Shown here: positions 19,150 through 24,089 of the stretch, piece after piece | Position numbering within the stretch: the first letter of the stretch is position 1 | Layout: the number at the start of each line of letters is the position of its first letter | Source of the DNA: Rhizophagus sp. LPA8_4_AMF | Lineage: Eukaryota; Glomeromycota; Glomeromycetes; Glomerales; Glomeraceae | DNA length: 24,089 nucleotides | Assembly (NCBI GenBank): GCA_021464525.1 | Contig: JADRCO010000967.1 | Coordinates: 1 to 24,089 of the forward strand | Direction: 5' to 3' | Made by a program: the position numbers and the translations under genes | The notes under the pieces: model-generated | What the model was told of the DNA's origin: nothing | Database searches by the model: none | What the model saw: the letters and a program-made list of their open reading frames with translations, nothing else

Positions 19150-19706
19150 GATGTCATTGATGCAATATCATGTATAACATACATGAAGTTTATTGGTGGT
19201 ACCATGAAAAATGATCGACTTCTCCAAAATTTAATGATATACTTTATTGCCCCTTATGATTTTTTACAATAAAGTAGAAGCTTTTTTTTTATTTCATTGA
19301 AAAAAATTTATATGGTTGATAATATAATTTTTTTCTTAATTTTGATAATATTACAAAAGAGGGTTTCGTCAAAAATTACGACGACTCATTTCACATGAAA
19401 TTTAAACTACGATAGTATGGTTTTCATTCGGATAATTAAACAATATTACTTTTTATAAATTACAATAAAAGTTAAGTAAATTTATTTTATTAAATTTTAT
19501 TTTATGATATTTTGTAATAAAGCATTGATTATTTCAAAATTTATAAACGATATTTGTAGATGTCATGATTTAAGCTAATAATTCCTAATAGTTTCTTTGC
19601 GTTTAATTTTTGTAATACCGATATTTTGTTAGATTTATATGATGAAATTTTAACGTTATTTTTTCAAATACGTGTTTTTTTTTAGTATTCCTTTCTTTTT
19701 CAAAAA
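19150..19706. other. AT-rich intergenic stretch
   Basis: No gene seen. A 10-bp perfect inverted repeat, TACTTTATTG / CAATAAAGTA, lies near 19240-19276 around a loop of about 20 bases. Confidence 0.4.
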
Positions 19707-19903
19707 CTAAATTACCGTACCGCACTGTACATGATACCCGGGTATAATACAACATATTCCCGTGGGTATTTTGTGAGATACATGGCCAAAATTAGCCTAA
19801 TTCTACCAGAATTAACATTTTAAGTCGTACATTGTATCCGGGTTCTTTGACGTGGGGTATTCTCAAAGGGGGAATCTTAAGCAGTGCGGTTACGGTAATT
19901 TAG
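19707..19903. mobile_element. MITE-like foldback element, copy 2
   Basis: The ends CTAAATTACCGTACCGCACTG (19707-19727) and its reverse complement at 19882-19903 differ by a single inserted base, so the terminal inverted repeats are about 21 bp. The interior shares ATACCCGGGTAT, CATGGCC, a second CCGGGT and GTGGGGTATTCTCAAAG..GGAAT with copy 1 at 5277-5377. No flanking duplication was evident. Confidence 0.65.
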
Positions 19904-20559
19904 GACTTCTTATGACTAATAGCTTAAAATATGTATCTACAGATTCAATATTCGTATAAAGGGTAAGAAACAACTTCAATTCTTAACGGCGGCTATTATC
20001 AAAATTCTAATGAGAAACGAAATGTATAAAAAAAAGTCGGTATATTTAATCAATATATTTTAGCATTTATATATTTACAATGATTTACGTTAAAATATCA
20101 TACCTGCGTCATTTAAATAAAATATTTATTAATTAATATTTTAACAAATCAAATAAAGTTAATATATCTCATTATTGCGTTAATTTAAACGTCACGTTGT
20201 TAAACAATATAGGGGCTTACAATGTATGGTTTCAAGTTACATAGTATTACGATACACAAAGTTATTTAAATTTGAACTTTCAAATCATTAATACATAAAA
20301 ATATTTTCCTCCCATTAAAATTATTTGAGATTTTCACGAATAATTTCGTTATGGCGTTAAAAAAATATGAATTTAACCAAATTAAATTCTTTTTCTATCA
20401 ATTTAGTACTCTTCTATCTAATGGATCATCATAATTACGTCATAGTAGTCCCATTGGTCTTAACCCGTATTGGATAATAAACGTGAATCATTCACACCAT
20501 ACAGTAGCATTATTAATACATATTTCATAAAGGATTTACAAATTTCTTTATTTGATAAA
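19904..20559. other. Upstream region of the Sel1-only gene
   Basis: I looked for remnants of a kinase domain matching genes 1 and 2 and found none that is convincing. The frame of the Sel1 gene stays open back to 20464 (PVLDNKRESFTPYSS...). RES..P there faintly recalls the kinase C-lobe GYRESIVPNT, but this is too short to rely on. Confidence 0.4.
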
Positions 20560-21471
20560 ATGAATACAAAAGAAATAGAACCAACAACTCGAAAAAATAT
20601 TCATGAAAATATATTTGAAGAAGATTTAAGTATTGTAGTTGATGAATTAGTTAATTTCAGTTTTAAAGAAGTTAATGAAGGAAAAGAAGAATTTATAAGA
20701 AAACAACATGTTTTAGATTATATTAAAAATCATAATATAAATTTACAAGAAATTTATAATTGGTTATTAAATAATCAAAATAATTCAAATTCTATTTATT
20801 TACTTGGATATTTTAATTATCATGGAATTGTAACAAATCTTGATAAAAAAAAGGCATTTGAATTATATGGTAAAGCAGCAAAATTAGAAAATAATTTGGC
20901 TCAATTTAGTCTTGCTTATATGTATGAAGATGGTGAAGGTGGTCATAAAGATTATAATAAAACTTTTGAATTATCTAAAAAATTGGCTGATAATGGACAT
21001 TCTGGTGGTATAAATTTATTAGGTTATTGTTATTATAATGGAATAGGAACTGATATTGATATGCAAAAAGCTTTCAATTTATATAAAAAGGCTGCTGATT
21101 TAGGAAATCCTAAATCTCAATATAATCTTGCTTTAATGTATGAAGTTGGAATTATTGAAAATGATGATAATAAAGCTTTTGAATTAGCTAAAAAATCTGC
21201 TGAAGGTGGTTATTCTGGTGGAATGAATTTATTAGGTTATTATTATAATTTTGGTATAGGAACGGATGTTGATATGCAAAAATCTTTTGATTTATATCTA
21301 AAATCAGCAAATTTAGGTAATTGTGATGCTCAATATAATCTTGCTTTAACTTATGAATATGGTAATGGTGTTGAAAAGGATATAAATCAAGCTATTTATT
21401 GGTATAAAAAATCTTTTAAACAAGGTTCTCAAAATGCTAAAAAAAAATTAGAATTTTTGGCTGAAAATTGA
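20560..21471 (+). CDS. Sel1-repeat protein without kinase domain (paralogue 3)
   Basis: A single-exon frame of 303 residues from the first ATG (20560). The open frame extends 5' to 20464 without an ATG, so an upstream exon cannot be excluded. Residues 1-70 (MNTKEIEPTTRKNIHENIFE...) match the linker of genes 1 and 2 that follows their kinase domain. Residues about 75-300 form six Sel1 repeats in the same alternating pattern: GYCYYNGIGTD-type units followed by AQYNLALMY-type units, ending in INQAIYWYKK. Sel1 repeats are TPR-like helical pairs that act as protein scaffolds. The gene lies on the opposite strand to its paralogues and looks like an inverted copy that lost its kinase half. The intact frame suggests that it is, or recently was, functional. 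Confidence 0.8.
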   Translation: MNTKEIEPTTRKNIHENIFEEDLSIVVDELVNFSFKEVNEGKEEFIRKQHVLDYIKNHNINLQEIYNWLLNNQNNSNSIYLLGYFNYHGIVTNLDKKKAFELYGKAAKLENNLAQFSLAYMYEDGEGGHKDYNKTFELSKKLADNGHSGGINLLGYCYYNGIGTDIDMQKAFNLYKKAADLGNPKSQYNLALMYEVGIIENDDNKAFELAKKSAEGGYSGGMNLLGYYYNFGIGTDVDMQKSFDLYLKSANLGNCDAQYNLALTYEYGNGVEKDINQAIYWYKKSFKQGSQNAKKKLEFLAEN

Positions 21472-22369
21472 ATGATATTTAAATAGTTTACTATGTGGTT
21501 TTATAATTATTTAAATAATATTAGAATTTTTAAATTAATTGTGGTGATATTTTTGTAAAATATATAAAAGTCTGCTTGGAAAAAAAGTTAATTTATTTTA
21601 CTTATGCCTTATACTTTTTAATTGCTTGTAATCTCCATATATTATGAAATTATTATGAACGTTCGCTTTTAATGATTAAAAGGAAATGATATTATTTTAT
21701 CGTTAAATGACGATAACAATTATATATATTTGGATCTAGATTATGTGATAGTTTAATGTATATGTTCGAATTTTTCAATAATAATCGATTGTTGGGCAAT
21801 ATATAAGTACGATGTACTGTACTGTATCATATAGTAAAGTATCTTTATTATAAAAGAGTTATTTTCGTTATTCAAAAATTTTGACAAAAAAATTTACAAA
21901 TTTTAATAGTCGCATCACCTTGATTATTTTTACATGTTTACATTTGAAGTAAATCCCATCTTCATTAGTTCTACACCTTTTTCTCATTTTTCTGACATTA
22001 AATTAATTTATATGAGGTCTGCTCACTAACAGATATTGGTGGCTATTGTTATTATAAAAAGATAGGATGAATTCGGATCATTTTTAAATTGTATATTTTA
22101 TTTTATTTATAATTACGAGTAATTTTGCGAAATTTTATAATAAATTAAACATTTCAAAATCAAACGCAAACTATATGCATTATTTATCACGAGACTCATA
22201 AATATAAATCATGATAAATTTTATTCGAATAATAATACAATTTATTAAATTCCTAAGTTAAAATTACAATCCCTCGTCATACATAGAATAGCTTATATAA
22301 TGCAATAACTTATATGATAACTTTAAAATTTAACATGAGTAATCTCAGTAAGGAATAAATTCTTGAATC
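21472..22369. other. AT-rich intergenic stretch, no gene seen
   Basis: The 28 bases from about 22041 (GGTGGCTATTGTTATTATAAAA...) resemble a Sel1 codon stretch (GYCYYKKIG), but the match is short and isolated. Nothing else is supported. Confidence 0.35.
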
Positions 22370-22507
22370 AATGGCCTTTCCTAAGGGGATGACCATGATG
22401 ATGTTACACATTTTCCATTTTTAGACATTTGCAGTTAATATAATTCTGGCCGTTTAATTTTGCATTTCCTGCGCCATTTTATCCTATTACTAAGGAAATC
22501 ACCTAAA

Positions 22508-22960
22508 ATGAATGGTGACATAGGAAGGTTAAAAATCCCAAAATTAACTTCAGCAACGGGTGAATCTGAACCAACTATCGATGTTCCAGATTTGGACGAA
22601 AATAAAGTAGTAGAAATAGTCGATAATTTCCATAGTTGAGTTTTGAATGTTGATGCAGTGGAATTTCAACCTTGGCCAAACCAGAAACTAAAGAAAGATA
22701 ATTTAGAACCTGAGAAGGTCGTGGAAATAATTAAAGACAGCCGCTCAACAAATAAAGTAGATCAAATGAATAGGATGGAGGCGTTGACGTCCAGTGCGAA
22801 TCAAAATACTACATCAAGTTCTTCTACGAATTTTGTTGAATAATATAATGATATCAATGCGAATTGTGCAAATAAACTTCAAAAGGAATCAGAAGTTAAA
22901 CCGCCAAGAAAGCGCGGTAATTTCAATAATTATCGGGGAAAAAGAAGTCCAATTAAATAA
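22508..22960 (+). pseudogene. Unidentified gene with two in-frame stops and basic Arg/Gly tail
   Basis: From the ATG at 22508 one frame stays protein-like for 151 codons to a TAA at 22958, but contains a TGA at 22637 and a TAA at 22841. The first part reads MNGDIGRLKIPKLTSATGES and continues to VVEIVDNFHS. The middle part reads VEFQPWPNQKLKKDN, a second VVEII, then a Ser/Thr/Asn-rich stretch. The end is PPRKRGNFNNYRGKRSPIK. ENKVVEIVDN and PEKVVEIIKD are an internal repeat. The basic tail suggests nucleic-acid binding, and a retroelement gag-like or disordered RNA-binding origin is possible but unproven. Just upstream (22420-22500) other frames read WPFNFAFPAPFYPITKE and DDVTHFPFLDI, so the gene probably began earlier. 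No plausible intron removes the stops: the region around the first offers only about 26 nt. Confidence 0.5.
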
Positions 22961-23548
22961 ATAATAATTATAATTATATTAGAAACTAGTTTGTTCAGAA
23001 TAAGCGAATATTATTTAGCTAGATAGTATATTAATTAATATTTCTTATTTTATTTTTTTTACATTAAATTAATATCATGATGAATGAGTGTAACAATACG
23101 TGGACAAGTGGAGAATTTTTGGACGACATCGGATACGGTTTATCGAGAATGAATTAAATTAGATATTTTATATAATTTATTGTTGTTTTTTCTTTAATCT
23201 GAAATGTGTTCAGATTTTAAGTATTGTATCGTTTAGATAGCTTCTAGAAATATTAGATTAGATCAGTTAGTTATGCAATTTTTACTATATATAAATTTAT
23301 CTCTAGGTTTTTCATAATTATGTAATCTGTCTACAGATGTGATAATTAATAAAATGCACTACTAACTGTTAAGAAAAAATATATCCCAAAATTTAAATTA
23401 CGTCATTTCTGGCCATCCCCTAACGCAAGGCTAGTGTCTACTGTCTATGGCCCAACATACTTTTATACATTATAATGTATAAAATATTTCTTTTTTGTTA
23501 AAAAAAAAAAAATAGTTAATAAATCGCCAAATTTATTAGAAATTATTT
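22961..23548. other. AT-rich stretch with one short coding-like frame
   Basis: A 26-codon frame at 23077-23157 (+) reads MMNECNNTWTSGEFLDDIGY and then GLSRMN. It could be a last fragment of the broken gene upstream or chance. No other feature is supported. Confidence 0.3.
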
Positions 23549-23767
23549 GTGGTGCTAGAACCAATTCAAGGCTATATCATTAAAGTTGAAGTTTAACAAT
23601 GAATCGAAGTTGTATTATCCTCTGATCGGCACCATTATGCAAATGTAGTTATACCTACTGGATAGCAAATTTTATATGTTTTAATTTATCCGTTCCTAGG
23701 AGATTTTGCAGTAAAATTAACTATTGATTATACTATAATAAACGGCTTTGAAAGTTTGAGTAATTAA
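23549..23767 (+). pseudogene. Broken coding relic of unknown family
   Basis: One frame reads VVLEPIQGYIIKVEV, two stops within three codons, IEVVLSSDRHHYANVVIPTG, a TAG, then QILYVLIYPFLGDFAVKLTI and INGFESLSN before a TAA. Hydrophobic and charged residues alternate as in beta-strands, and the stops are all one base away from Gln or Trp codons. The family is not recognised. Confidence 0.35.
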
Positions 23768-24089
23768 GGAGGATTTGCATTTTCCTAATGGGAAAACTTT
23801 CTTTTAATTTATTTATAATCTCAATACTATTTTTCAAGTATAATAGTAATAGTTCCGAAGTTTTTTAAAATATTTAATTTTTTAAAATCTTTAAAATGAA
23901 AAAAAAACCAAGCGAAAGAAAATATAATTCAACAATAAAATATACTATATTTATACTCACTGGTGAAAAGGTGATATACTATAAAACACTTACTTTTGTG
24001 TAAATGGCAGGGGATAAATCAATTATATCCTGGTTAATTGGAATAGTAAAATTTTACTTTAGAATCGGAACATGACCGGCCTATCGGCC
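23768..24089. other. AT-rich stretch to the window end
   Basis: No gene seen. The last bases (CGGCCTATCGGCC) are a GC-rich near-palindrome cut by the window edge and recall the GTCGGCC/GGGCCGA arms at 681-767. Confidence 0.3.

Noticed and set aside
22041..22070. Possible stray Sel1 fragment (GYCYYKKIG)
   Set aside because: About 28 bases of similarity in AT-rich DNA is too short, and there is no neighbouring repeat.
22635..22660. Micro-intron that would remove the first stop of the 22.5-kb gene
   Set aside because: GTTGAG...GCAG would be only about 26 nt, far below the 63-101 nt typical of this window.

Overview
The window looks like nuclear DNA of an arbuscular mycorrhizal fungus of the Rhizophagus type (Glomeromycotina). 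This is inferred from three things: very AT-rich sequence, short GT-AG introns (63-101 nt in all but one case), and gene families that are strongly expanded in those genomes (BTB-TLDc proteins, kinase-Sel1 fusions, F-box and SAM-domain relics). No rRNA, tRNA or CRISPR array was seen.

Layout. 0.8-1.6 kb (-): a small open frame followed by broken coding sequence of what seems to be one decayed gene. 1.9-4.1 kb: the most unusual locus, two divergent copies of a tiny secreted-peptide precursor gene. Each has a signal-peptide exon ending in phase 1, an intron of 100-101 nt, and a second exon with Kex2-like KR or R sites followed by Asp-Ala dipeptides. The upstream regions of the two copies form a large inverted repeat with a TATA box and a repeated GCGCAAT/AAAACGTGG box. 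5.3 kb and 19.8 kb: two copies of a foldback (MITE-like) element. 6.2-6.6 kb: a possible solo LTR with AACATAT repeats. 7.06-8.54 kb (+): an intact two-exon BTB-BACK-TLDc gene. 8.8-11.7 kb: a gene graveyard with a crooked-neck/Clf1 splicing-factor pseudogene (-), an F-box relic (+) and a SAM-domain relic (-).

12.7-21.5 kb: a cluster of three paralogues. Two are five-exon genes on the minus strand that fuse a tyrosine-kinase-like domain to six Sel1 repeats (642 and 649 residues after splicing). The third, on the plus strand, carries only the Sel1 part (303 residues). Both kinase domains have lost catalytic residues (HRD Asp to Asn in one; HRD Asp to Gly and DFG Asp to Val in the other), so they are predicted pseudokinases that use the Sel1 array as a scaffold. 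The last intron of the second gene is expanded to 250 nt by a 172-bp TA-flanked MITE with near-perfect 29-bp inverted ends.

22.4-23.8 kb: a reading frame interrupted by two in-frame stops and ending in a basic Arg/Gly-rich tail, then another broken coding stretch. The remaining sequence is AT-rich intergenic DNA in which I see no supported gene.
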